A stretch of 64,000 bases of DNA, from contig NW_027331024.1 in the NCBI RefSeq assembly GCF_022965805.1, positions 62,001 to 126,000 of the forward strand, read 5' to 3'. A model generated the notes under the pieces. That model made no database searches. It was given only the letters and a program-made list of their open reading frames with translations, and was not told where the DNA came from. A program made the position numbers and the translations under genes. This stretch comes from Primulina eburnea. Taxonomy: Eukaryota > Streptophyta > Magnoliopsida > Lamiales > Gesneriaceae. This document shows positions 37,303-48,762 of this stretch, piece after piece. Position 1 is the first letter of the stretch, and each line of letters starts with the position of its first letter.

Positions 37303-38055
37303 CTACAAAAAACAAATGTGTTAGCGACGGTTTTTTTATGGTTTTGAAAAAACGATCGCCAATTTTAGTGACGGTTTGCAACAAAAACCGTCGTTATTAG
37401 CGGCGGTTCAGAAAAACCGTCGCAAATTACCTATAAATATGGGCGTATTCGATATATTTTTCTCTGCAACACTTCACATCAGTGATAGCTTTTTTTCTCT
37501 TGTGCGATTTTAGTTTCGATTTGTGATAAGTTTTTTTGCTTCAATTCTTGGTAGTTTTGTGAGTGTTGGTTAAGATCATGAATTTTGTTAGCTTGTAGTG
37601 CAGGTCGTTTTCCAACTGATATTCTTGCGTGTGAACAGTGCTCCGACGTCTTCTACGGTGAGATTGTAAGTTTGTTGTAGTATACATAGTTTAATTTGTT
37701 TTTATTGAATGTTATTTAGAAATTAAATAATATATATTACATGTTTGTTATTAAAATATTATATAATTTAAATGTTCAAGTTAATTTTCAACATTAAAAT
37801 TATTAAAAATATGCCTACTTATAATGTTCAGTGAGAATTAAGGAGTTCATATATTAATTTTTTAATTAATGAATAAATGATAGTGATTCAGTAAAATACA
37901 TCTTATTTATTCTTTTGTAGGATAAAATAGATAACGTTAGAAATTGAATGTATTGTTGGTTGGAGAATGGATTTCTAGCGAATGAATATTGTATTGGTCT
38001 AGAGTCGTTTGTAACATTTGCATTTTGACCTGAGTGTTTTAGATGGAAATATACG

Positions 38056-38643
38056 TTGTGCTTGCAATCGAAAAAATTTCAGAACAAAATATATTTAGAT
38101 GAAGATATCGTTAAGGTACATCTCGGTCGTTATGGATTTGTACCGAATTATTACAATTGGTTTTTTCATGGAGTGAAATACATTCATCAGTTCAATCTTG
38201 ATCTTAATATGAATGCTCCTTCGTCATTTTCGTATCGTGTTGCACTACAAATTTCTCAAACTACATTTCCGGATTTTTTTGATAATATTGAAGAAAATGT
38301 TAACTTCAAAGAGAACAATGAAATTGAGAATGAGAATTTTGGTGAAGAAAATCCTACAATAAATATTGTTTTCGAAGTTCCTGAATGTCCAAACAGTTAT
38401 ATTAAATTATTGTATGAAAGCATTAAATCAGCCGAGAAAGAAATTTGGGATGGAAACCCACACGGTCATTCTGTGTTGTCTGTGCTCGCTCAGTTACTGA
38501 AGATTAAACATGAACACAACATGTCCGAGCGCAATTACAATGACATGAGTCAATCCATGTCAGAGTTATGTCCGTCTGATAACTACCTCCCTGAGTTTTT
38601 ACGCGGCCAAGAAACTTATCAAAGATTTAGGGCTTCTGGTTGA
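38056..38643 (+). pseudogene. CACTA transposase, N-terminal part
   Basis: A 195-codon open frame resembling the start of plant En/Spm (TNP2-type) transposases. It has LGRYGFVPNYYNWFFHG at about residue 28, then an acidic spacer, then YIKLLYESIKSAEKEIWDG and LLKIKHEHNMSERNYNDMS. Coding similarity continues in other frames to about 39130 (for example KIVACENNCMIYW right after the stop), so the ORF end is a frameshift. The downstream half of the transposase is found at 41644-43290. Confidence 0.8.
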
Positions 38644-38667
38644 GAAGATTGTTGCATGCGAGAATAA

Positions 38668-39145
38668 TTGTATGATATACTGGAGTGTTAACGATGTTTT
38701 AACAGAGTGTAAGATATGTGAACATTCTCGGTACAAACGTATTAGACGTTGATCTCAAATTCCTAAGAAGAAGGAATTCCATACAAGTTGATATATTATT
38801 TTCTGATCACTCCACGTTTGCAAATATTGTATGCTTCAAAAGCTACAGTGTCACATATGCGTTAGCATAATGATCACCATTTTGACAGTGGCAATATGAC
38901 ACACCCTTCTGATTCTGCAACGTGACGTCATTTTGACGCTTTGCATCTATCTTTTTCATCAGAAATCCGAAATGTGAAATTATGACTATCAACAGATGGA
39001 TTTCAATCGTTTGGACAAAGTCGCCAGCAGTATTTGTCATGTCCTATCATTGTTACTCCATAAAATTTACCACATTGGATGTGTATGAAAGACGAATACA
39101 TGTTCTTGTTTGTGATTGCACGTGGACCGAGTAACCCCAAAGACA
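38668..39145 (+). repeat. Direct duplication, copy 1 (about 479 bp)
   Basis: It starts TTGTATGATATACTGGAG and ends CCCCAAAGACA. The same sequence returns at 41644-42122 with roughly ten differences. Both copies are part of the CACTA transposase coding region. Copy 1 joins the upstream transposase and copy 2 the downstream part. Confidence 0.9.
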
Positions 39146-39858
39146 TGTATAAGAAAATTAAAAGAGATAGATTCAAAAGATTTTCAAATGGACATTAAAT
39201 TACTCTCAATAAACATGTATATTACTCCCAATAATCAGAAATGTTTGACACTCAATGCATGTCATTCGAAATTTCATAATTTGAAAGAGTTAATGTATGG
39301 TATAATTATATCAAACGTATTCAATATATAATGTTTGTCTCTTGAGATGTCTTATTTGAATTTTAAATTATAAATAATGTAATATTGCATAATATATTAG
39401 AAACCAATTTTATTATATTTATCTTACTAAATTTATCTACTCCAAAATTGAATTCTGAAATGACCCATCTTTTTAGTACCATATATGAGTTGAATCATTC
39501 CAAGATGTAATGTTCGTTTAAATTTAGATTTGTTCGTTGTTATGAACTATCTACATATAGAAACAACGAGAACAACAAATATTAAATTTGAAATATGTCT
39601 TTCATGATTGAGAAGTAAAAAATATTATTCTTATATTTTACAAAATTTTGATTATTACGTATTACTAATGTGATAATTTTCTTCTATATTACAAAGTTCA
39701 TGTATACATGATAGTATAAAATGTCCTGTAATGGAAATGATTAAACCAATTCTAAAGAAAGAAAACATCTTATTTGAAGATACATTATAAAATTTATTGA
39801 CATTGTTTTGTAATACACATAGTAAATGTTAATAAAATAACTTTTCTGATTTATACAT
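39146..39858. other. AT-rich part of the inserted segment
   Basis: No gene is visible. It lies between duplication copy 1 and the solo LTR, probably belonging to the element whose 3' end is the Helitron terminus at 41643. A canonical Helitron 5' end (TC after A) could not be recognised at the left boundary. Confidence 0.45.
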
Positions 39859-41054
39859 TGTCACGCCCCGAGACCGGGGTTAGTCGACATCGGCGTTGTT
39901 TATCAATCACACAATTAAAAACAACCAGCCTCGTAGCACAGTATAAACCGAAATACCAGTTTATTAATCATAATTTCTCAAAAAAACAACTGTCTTTACA
40001 ACTGAATTAAAATAAATCTGCGGAAGCGTCTAACATGAAATTAAAAGTACTAAAATTCAAAAAAAGAATAACATAACTAAACTAAATCGCAAAATTCATC
40101 ATCCCCAAAATTGTTCAAATTCTTCTTCTTCAATCTATTCTTCAGATTTATCTGAGGAAGATTGTAAGGGGTGAGTATTTTGGGAATACTCAGCAAGTGG
40201 GGGAATTTGAATACCACATAACATTTTATAACAATTTCGAATCATAACATAGCATGCTTTTCATAATCGTAACATCATAATCATATCATAATAACACTGC
40301 GATTTTTCACCTTTCATGGTTTACTGATATCAGTTCCTAAGTTTTGATCCTCTAAGGGGGCGAGGCCGTAAAACAGTTCTATCCCACTGTTAAGGGCCAT
40401 ATGTTGGAATTCCACCCATTTTCAGGGAATCCTCACAGTGCCAAACATAAACGTACCAAAATTTTCGTAAAAATGCATAGACAAAACGACGGTGCTTGAT
40501 CAAATTTTAAAAACCAAAAACCGAAATCTTTTTTACATAAAACCGAAATTTAAAACAGCCCACTTACCTTAAATTCTTGAAAAACCAGGGTTCTTTGAAA
40601 TTCGTACTTCCCTAGCTGGACGGCGGACAGCGCTTCGCTGTGCTCGAAAACTCCTAAGGGACTAGGGGGAGATTCTCGAAAATTTGAGTGTGTTGTGAGG
40701 TGTGATTTTCGAATACAGGGCCCTCCTATTTATAGAGGTTGGCTGCTATCGAGATCGAGTGATATCGCGTTGAAATCTGACTTAAATCTTTTATCTCGGA
40801 TCGTGATCTATCTGTGATATTGTTCGAAATTTACATCTTTTATCCCATACAAATTTCGAAATTTGCATATATATCTACTGATTAATTTCGAATACTAGGG
40901 ATTTTATCATCTTTTGCCTGATTTTTATCCCGATATCTCTATATCAACTCAAATCTTAGATAATATCCAAGATTACTCTACCCAAGCATACTCAAATTAT
41001 TCCTATGATATTAATCTGATATGATCTCGATTGTACAAAATCCCGGGTTTTACA
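39859..41054 (-). repeat. Solo LTR, 1196 bp
   Basis: It reads TGTCACGCCCCGAGACCGGG at the left and TCCCGGGTTTTACA at the right. On the minus strand it therefore starts TGTAAAACCCGGGA and ends GGGGCGTGACA. The 5 bp TACAT flanks both ends (39854-39858 and 41055-41059). No interior or second LTR is present, so it is the product of LTR-LTR recombination. The type is probably Ty3. Confidence 0.9.
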
Positions 41055-41059
41055 TACAT

Positions 41060-41643
41060 AATTTACTTATGATTACATTTTCATTTTTCTTTCGAAATAA
41101 TAGGTAGGTTGTGTATATTATGAAGATATTTTGTAAATAACATCACAACCCATTTGGATAAAGATATTGATGAAACAATTATTGTTATCATTCAAATGTG
41201 TCAAACACGTGTCATGTCACAAAATTGTTTGTGAATGTAGATTTAGACGAAATTACTGAATTTTTAAAAATTATTTATCATTAATTTTATTGATTGTGAT
41301 TTAAAAATATTTTTTATCACATGTTAAAAAAATAAAAATATACTGCTTCTCGAAAATTAAAGAATTAAATATGTATTAAGATTGGTGGCCGACATCAATA
41401 CACTAAACATGATAAGCATCATGTCATTGCCTTAAGCTATCACAATCTAAACTTTTGTTATATGATAATGATTATTAGCAAAAAAAATTAATCGACATGC
41501 GTTGTATTTAATAAAGTTTTTTAAAATAAACGAAAAATAGTTTAATTTTTATAATTATAATATTTTTTTCAATTTAAATATCTATTCAATTTTCACTAAT
41601 TTTTAATAATATCATCCCGTGCATCGCACGGGTTAAATACTAG
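41060..41643 (+). mobile_element. Helitron 3' terminus
   Basis: The segment ends in a hairpin CCCGTGCATCGCACGGG (41616-41632), then TTAAATA and CTAG (41640-41643), followed by T. A GC-rich hairpin about 7-11 bases before CTRR, inserted at A/T, is the hallmark of Helitron 3' ends. The rest is AT-rich and without genes. The 5' end is not identified. The solo LTR lies to the left and may be nested in it. Confidence 0.8.
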
Positions 41644-43290
41644 TTGTATGATATACTGGAGTGTTAACGATGTTTTAACAGAGTGTAAGATATTTGAACA
41701 TTCTCGGTACAAACGTATTAGACGTTGATCTCAAATTCCTAATAAGAAGGGAATTCCATTCAAGTTGATGTATTATTTTCTGATCACTCCACGTTTGCAA
41801 ATATTGTATGCTTCAAAAGCTACAGTGTCACATATGCGTTAGCATAATGATCACCATTTTGACAGTGACAATATGACACACCCTTCTAATTCTGCAACGT
41901 GACGTCATTTTGACGCTTTGCATCTATCTTTTTCATCAGAAATCCGAAATGTGAAATTATGATTATCAACAGATGGATTTCAATCGTTTGGACAAAGTCG
42001 CCAGCAGTATTTGTCATGTCCTATCATTGTTACTCCATAAAATTTACCACATTGGATGTGTATGAAAGACGAATACATGTTCTTGTTTGTGATTGCACGT
42101 GGACTGAGTAACCCCAAAGACAAACTGTACGTATTCTTTCAGCCGTTAATTGCTGAGCTTCAATCCTTGTGGTGTAATGATGTTCCCACGTATGACATTC
42201 ACACACAACAAAATTTAAATATACGGGTTTCTTTGATGTGGACGATAAGCGATTTCCCGCATACGCAATGTTGTATGGTTGGAGCACTGTCGGAAAACAA
42301 GCATGTCCTCACTGCATGTCAGATTCAGACGTCTTTACTTTGCCATGTAGTGGCAAAACATCATGGTTCGAAAATCATCGGAAGTTTTTACCTGAATATT
42401 ACACATTGCTTCGTAATAGGACAATGTTTCTCAGAGGTAATGTTTCTCAGAGGTAGACAAGTGTTACAGTCGGCTTCTATAACTGAAACATGGGGATAAA
42501 TTACTCAATGAGTTGGACAAGTTTGGTTTTAGACCTTCCTATGAGATTGGCTCTGACACAATCAATAAAAAAATTTGTAACTTGAAGAGATGTGGTTGGA
42601 GTAGACGGAGTATTTTTTGGGAGCTTCCATATTGGAGTACGAACCTTATAAGACATAACTTGAATGTCATGCATATTGAGAAAAATGTCTTTAACACTGT
42701 TTGTAATATTCAAGGCCGTACGAAGAATAATGCCAAATCAAGAGCGGATCTTGTTCAGATGGGTATTAGAACTAAGTTGTATCCATCTACAACAGACGAA
42801 AAATATAGAAAGAAAATTACACACTTGAGAAGCATGCCCGATAAGTACTTTTTAGATGGCTCAAAGAAGTTAGATTCTCTGATGTGTATGTTTCTAAAAT
42901 GGCACGCTGTATAGACATGAACAAGTTGCGTATGTTTGGTATGAAGAGTCGTGTCTGTCATGTATTCATGCAGCGACTAATTCTTGTTGTATTCGAAGAG
43001 TTATTACCACGAGATATTTGGGAGGCTCTTACCGACTTGAGTATATTCTTTGTAGACTTAACAGCGCGGAAGGTTAGACAAAATGATATGATGCGTTTAA
43101 CTGAACAAATTTCCATCATAATGTGCAAGTTATAAAAGATTTTCCCCCAAGTTTTTTCGACTCGACGGAGCATTTATGCATACACGTATCATATGAATGT
43201 ACAATTTAGGTGGATGTATCCCTTTGAAAGATATATACGTAAATTGTAAAACACGGTGCGTAACAAGGCACGAGTAAAGGGTTCCATATG
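41644..43290 (+). pseudogene. CACTA transposase, C-terminal part
   Basis: It begins with duplication copy 2 (41644-42122) directly after the Helitron CTAG. Recognisable transposase pieces are CMKDEYMFLFVIARG near 42060, LMWTISDFP then, in another frame, PAYAMLYGWSTVGKQACPHC near 42230-42310, ELPYWSTNLIRHNLNVMHIE at about 42620-42680, HVFMQRLILVVFEELLPRDI near 42960, and RWMYPFERYIRKL near 43210. Frameshifts and stops separate them, so the protein is dead. Confidence 0.85.
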
Positions 43291-44533
43291 TATATATAAA
43301 AATAGATCAACCCCCTCATACTGACCTTTTGCTTGCCCTCAAGCAAAATAGATCATAGACCACAACCAAGACACGAAACAAAACACAAAGTAAAAGTATT
43401 AAAACAAGTAAATCGATTGCGAAACAGCAAACTGACATTTCATGCCTCAGCAGGTTTTTGAACTACATCCAATTAGTCAAATCACTGGCATCCATTAACA
43501 TCCCTTTCAAAGCACCACATAGCATTTTTATTTGGACAGAAAATGTGTTTGTGTGTACTGTGGGTTCTACTAGCTTGTGATTCAGATAGTTTTATTCACA
43601 AATCATTTGAGTCACCAAATCAATAATTCAACAAAATTTTCACTCTCCTGAGTTATGTTTCTATTCGTGACCGACCAGTAAACACAGTGTAATAGATTTC
43701 ATGGTTGTACAACGATATTTAGGGGGGGTAATGTCAACAAGTGTTCAAGTGGTCCAAAAAGATAGTGAGTACACCGATCATTTTCATTATGCACTTGTCA
43801 GAATTTTCATTCGACGGTCTTCAACGCCTTATATCTCCATCTTTTCAACCTAGGGATATGATTTCATCTTTTTTTGCTCCCCCACACCTTACACCCTTTC
43901 TGCTTTTCACATTATTTACCTTGAATAAGTGCATAATTTTCTCATGTGTACTCACTAGACTTTGAATATACGGCATGTTCAATTATTTGTCCTAGGGATA
44001 TGATTTTCATGTTCCATGCACGATTTGGAAGAAGGTTATTCCAGGTCTACTAAAGTTTTCTACTCGAGTTCATGCCACTGGTCAGTCACTCGATTCCACA
44101 TACATTCATTCAACTTCTACTCATATATCATGTTTTTCCAGTTTCTCCCACAGATTTGTAAACTCGACTATCATTCACACCACTAACAAAACCCAATATA
44201 TGTGTATATAAAAATTCACAGTTCATGCTACATGGGTATTAATAACGAGTGACAAAACGAAGAAACATGTAATTCATCAATCCCAACATCCTCACTGGCC
44301 ACCAACGTAGTTGCTTCACCGTCAATTAACAACATGCAGTACACAAACGACCCCCTCATACTAAGTGTGTACAATGTCGCCATTGCACAAAAGATTGAAA
44401 CACAAAAACGAAACACAGATGCATAACACAAAAACAAATACAATATAAATGGCAGATTGAAACAACAATGATAAAAAAAATAATACAACAGAAAATAAAA
44501 ACGAAAAGAAAAGGAAACAATGAACTCCCCTGA

Positions 44534-45870
44534 TCAAGGTTCATCATCGTCGTGTTCCGGTGGTGGCACTCTCGATGCATCCCCCTGCTGATGATAGTCA
44601 TACTGAAAATGGTAAGGGATAATGAACGGCGGAGGTGGTGGTATGGTCCCTGGGTCAACGCCCATTTGGACGAGCATAGTGCGCATCATGGACTCGATGT
44701 AAGTGAAATGTTCTTTAAAGATCGCGTTGACTCGATCATGATGAGTCATGAAGGCGATATTCTCATCCATCTTGTCGTTTTGGGACCACCTGCGGGGCTG
44801 TGGCTACAGGCGACGCGGGGCGGCGGTGCTCGATCGACCTGCATTTCCTTCATAAGTGGGGAAGTCACTATGTCTCTTAGCATTTTTCCTCTATAATTCT
44901 TCCACACAAATAGCCTTCATCGGCTGCAGCCACTCTTCATCATCACGGAACAGAACCCCCTCCCTTGCACAGAACTTTGATATGATGGTGGGAAAGAAAA
45001 GGCCGATGTGGCTGTTATGAACGCTCATCATGATTTGAAAATTGATGAGCTAGCCCAAATTGATGTCGTAGTTATGAGATAAAGCATATAGCACCACTGC
45101 CCGCTCTTTTTGTACCTCGCTCTTGTGTGAGACCGACATCATTCTTCTTGCCAAAAACAAATACCAAAGGGCAATATCAGCCTTCAAATATTTCTCGTCA
45201 AAACAACTCGGTGGCCCCCCTGATGGTTTCCAGGTCGCCTATGGATGACACAGAGTCTCGAGTATCACAGTGTAATCAGGGGAATCAACCAATGACACGA
45301 AAAGCGGAGTCATCAACCTCGGTCGTTTCTAAAAATATGTTAATCGTGACCGAATCAAACGACACAAGTCTACCCCGAACAAAGGCCTTGCCATCTGTCC
45401 TTTCACCGGCATTGGCATAAAATTCTCGAACCATAGACACAACAGCACAATTTGACTGACTTCCAAACTTTTCTCATCCCCGCCTACCCAACTCCACAAG
45501 AGGCCCTAAGTGTCTATCCTCAAATTGCCTACGAAATCCCCTCTTGGATATCGAGTTTCTATGAATTTTTGCACGGTCATACCGAGCCCGAGCCGCCTCA
45601 TTCACAAATCGAGTTCTATCAAATGAAAAAAATGAGGAAGAGCTGGGATTACCTTTCAATTTCTTGGGGGGCCATGATAATAGACGATGGAGATGGGGAA
45701 GTGTGTTGTAAGTGTCTATCCTCAAATTGCCTACGAAATCCCCTCTTGGATATCGGGTTTCTATGAATTTTTGCATGGTCATACCGAGCCCGAGCCGCCT
45801 CATTCACAAATCGAGTTCTATCAAATGAAGAAGATGAGGAACAGCTGGGATTACCATTCAATTTCTTGGG
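44534..45870 (-). pseudogene. gag-like gene of the left palindrome arm
   Basis: Mirror copy of the right-arm gene, read on the minus strand. The start of the protein appears twice, because a 202 bp segment is tandemly duplicated (from 45508 and from 45710). The phrases FDRTRFVNEAARARYD and GFRRQFEDRHL occur in both. The C-terminal part at 44770-44534 (HHDRVNAIFKEHFTYIESMM, then a proline run) is open, but the middle is broken by stops. It belongs to the putative plant transposon protein family. Confidence 0.7.
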
Positions 45871-45913
45871 GGGCCATGATAATAGACGATGGAGATGGGG
45901 AAGTGTGTTGTAG

Positions 45914-46831
45914 AATGAGGCGGCTCGGGCTCGGTGTGACCATGTAAAAATTCGTAGAAACCCGATAGCCGAGAGGGGATTTCATAGGCAATTTGAGGAT
46001 AGACACTTAGGGCCTCTTGTGGAGTTGGGTAGGCGGGGCTGGGAAACGTTTGGAAGTCATCCAAATTCTGCTGTTGTGTCTGTGGTTCAAGAATTTTATG
46101 CCAATGCGGGTGAAAGGACGGATGTCAAGGCCTTTGTTCGGGGTAGACTTGTGTCGTTTGATTCGGTCACGATTAACACATTTTTAGAAACGGGCGAGGT
46201 TGATGACTCCGCCTTCGAGGAATTGGTTGCTGCCCCTGATTACACTGTGATACTCGAGACTTTGTGTCATCCAAGGGCGACCTGGAAGCCATTTGGGGGG
46301 CCACCGAATTGTTTTGACGAGAAATATTTGAAGGCCGATATTGTCCTTTGGTATTTGTTTTTGGCAAGGAGAATGATGCTGGTCTCACACAAAAGCGAGG
46401 TACAAAAGGAGCGGGTAGTGGTGCTATATGCTTTATCTCAGAACTACAACATCAATGTGGGCAAGCTCATCAATTCTCAAATCATGATGAGCGTTCATAA
46501 TAGCCACATCGGTCTTTTCTTTCCCACCATCATATCAGAGTTGTGTGCAAGGGCGGGGGTTGTGTTCCGTGATGATGAGGAGTGGCTGCAGCCGATGAAG
46601 GTTATTTGTGTAGAAGACCTACAGAGAAAAAATGCTAAGCGACATAGTGACTTCCCCACTTATGAAGGAAATGCAGGTGGATCGAGCACCGTCGCCCCGC
46701 GTCGCCTGCAGCCACAGCCCCGCAGGCGGTCCCAAAACGACAAGATGGATGAGACTCTCGCCTTCATGACTCATCATATGATCGAGTCAACGCGATCTTT
46801 AACGAACATTTCACCTACATCGAGTCCATGA
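45914..46831 (+). pseudogene. gag-like gene of the right arm (putative plant transposon protein)
   Basis: The frame is open from the palindrome centre (NEAARARCDHVKIRRNP) to 46831, about 305 codons, with no start codon of its own because the arm begins inside the gene. VVQEFYANAGERTDVKAFVR and LVSFDSVTINTFLETGEVDD match the domain called putative plant transposon protein, which occurs in Ty3-type retroelements. The end is altered by a two-base insertion after MTHH compared with the left arm. The exact role is unknown; a gag function is inferred from its position before a purine tract. Confidence 0.7.
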
Positions 46832-48157
46832 TGCGCATTATGCTCGTCCAAGAGGGCGTTGACCCAGGGACCATACCACCACCTCCGTCGTTCATTCTCC
46901 CTTACCATTTTCAGTATGACTATCATCAGCAGGGGGATGCATCGGGAGTGCCACCACCAGAACACGACGAAGATGAGCCTTGATCGGGGGAGTTCATTGT
47001 TTCCCCATCTTTTCGTTTTATTTCTGCTGCATTATTTTTTTTTTATCATTGTTCTTTCATTCTGTCATTTATATTGCATTTGTTTCTGTGTTATGCATCT
47101 GTGTTTCTTTTTTGTGTTTCAGACTTTTGTGCAATGGGGACATTGCACACACTTAGTATGAGGTGGTCTTTTGTGTACTGCATGTTGTTAATTGATGGTG
47201 AAGCAACTACGTTGGTAGCCAATGAGGATGTTGGGATTGATGAATTACATGTTTCTTCATTTTGTCACTTATTATTAATACCCATGTAGCATGAACTGTG
47301 AATTTTTATATACACATTGGTAGTGGTGCGAATGACAGTCGAGTTTAAAAATCTATGGGGGAAACTGGAAAAACATGATACGTGTAGAACTTGAATGAAT
47401 GCCTGTGGAATGAGTGACTGACGAGTGGCATGAACTCGAGTATAAACCTTTAGTAAACCTGAAATAATCTTCTTCTCAATCATGCATGGAACCTGAAAAT
47501 CCTATCCCTAGACCAAATAAATGAACATGCCGTATATTCAAAGCATAGAGAGTACACATGAGAAAATTATGCACTATTAAAAAATATATAATAATCTGAA
47601 AAGGCAAAACGATGATGTAAGATGTGGGGGAGCCAAAAAAGATGAAAACTATCCTTAGGCTAAAAGATGGAGATGTAAGATGTAAGGTATTGAAGACTGT
47701 CAGATAAAAATTCTGACAAGCTGCACAAAAATGAAAATGACAGTGTACTCCCAATCTCTCTGGCCGCCTCTTAACACTGTTGACATTACCCCCCCTAAAT
47801 ATAGTTGTACAACTATAAATTTTTACTACATTGTGTTTACTGGTCGGTCATGAATACGAAACGGAACTCAGAAGAGTGAAAACTTGCGTGTGAATTGTTG
47901 TTGGTGACTCAATGATTGAAACTATCTGATGCAAAGTGTGACATTTTTCGTCAAAAAAATGCTTGTTGCTTAAATTTTTGACTGTACTTAGTATCGGCAA
48001 CAGGTCTGAAAAAGTATTTAAAAATATCAAATTTAGATATTTGTACCCTGTCGAAGTAAGGAACCATGGCATATATGTTTGGAATAGATTTCATTTTGAG
48101 AGAGTTGCAAAAACACTATCTCGTTGAAAGGTTCTATACATCTGCCCTTTCTCAACG

Positions 48158-48304
48158 CATTGTTCATGGTTTCTCTTGGCTATATGGTTTATCCGGGGGA
48201 GAGATCGAGCTTCAAGAAATAGTGAATGGTCTTATCAATACACAAATGTATAACTCCCCAGGAATTTCAATCGCACTCATATTCATCACTGTAGGAATTG
48301 GGTT
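48158..48304 (+). pseudogene. ndhB: Plastid ndhB fragment in the nucleus (NUPT)
   Basis: About 49 codons translate to an internal membrane segment of NAD(P)H-quinone oxidoreductase subunit 2, encoded by plastid ndhB ([20 protein letters not shown], then [28 protein letters not shown]). It is almost identical to the plastid protein, so the transfer looks recent. It begins mid-gene, is fused in frame to unrelated upstream sequence, and runs into the gap. It cannot make a functional subunit. Confidence 0.88.
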
Positions 48305-48449
48305 NNNNNNNNNNNNNNNNNNNNNNNNNNNNNNNNNNNNNNNNNNNNNNNNNNNNNNNNNNNNNNNNNNNNNNNNNNNNNNNNNNNNNNNNNNNNNNNN
48401 NNNNNNNNNNNNNNNNNNNNNNNNNNNNNNNNNNNNNNNNNNNNNNNNN
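48305..48449. other. Assembly gap (145 N)
   Basis: Undetermined bases. The gap begins inside the ndhB-derived sequence and ends in sequence I do not recognise. Any ORF reported across it is meaningless. Confidence 0.99.
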
Positions 48450-48762
48450 CCACACTCGGACGAAGACAGAACTTTGACTTGTTCAAATAACAATTAAGGT
48501 GAAGCAGGGTCAAGAACGACGAATCTCTTTATGATAAACAGATCCATTTTTCAAGTTCGTTATTACGGGGGGTGTTAATGGATGTCGTGATTTGACTAAT
48601 TGGATGTATTTCAAAAACCCGCTGAAGCATGATATGTCAGTTTGCTGTTTCACAATCAATTTAGTTGTTTTAGTACTTTTACTTTGTGTTTTGTTTAGTG
48701 TCTTGGTTGTGGTCTATGACCTATTTTGCTTGAGGGCAAGCAAAAGGTCAGTATGAGGGGGT

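Larger units (their letters stand above)
37303..43290 (+). mobile_element. CACTA (En/Spm) element, autonomous-type but broken
   Basis: The 5' terminus CACTACAAAAAACAAATG at 37303 is followed by GCGACGG-type subterminal repeats up to about 37430. Transposase-coding segments then run on the plus strand from 38056 to about 43290, interrupted by a segment containing a solo LTR and a Helitron end. No matching 3' terminus is seen. The element is cut at about 43300 by the palindromic retroelement. Confidence 0.8.
47932..48563 (+). other. Insertion in the right arm, with plastid ndhB and an assembly gap
   Basis: The left arm runs from the equivalent of ACTATCTGA straight to the equivalent of GTTAATGGATG with only about 100 bp between, whereas the right arm has about 630 bp of unrelated sequence. 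Part is plastid ndhB (48158-48304) and part is undetermined (48305-48449 are N). The 47940-48150 piece has an open frame (from 48066) that I do not recognise. Confidence 0.7.

Noticed and set aside
44552..44896. Plus-strand ORFs in the left palindrome arm
   Set aside because: They are antisense shadows of the gag-like gene, which is sense on the minus strand in this arm.
48066..48497. ORFs on both strands that run through the N block
   Set aside because: Their length comes from the 145 undetermined bases. Only the ndhB-like part (48158-48304) has meaning.
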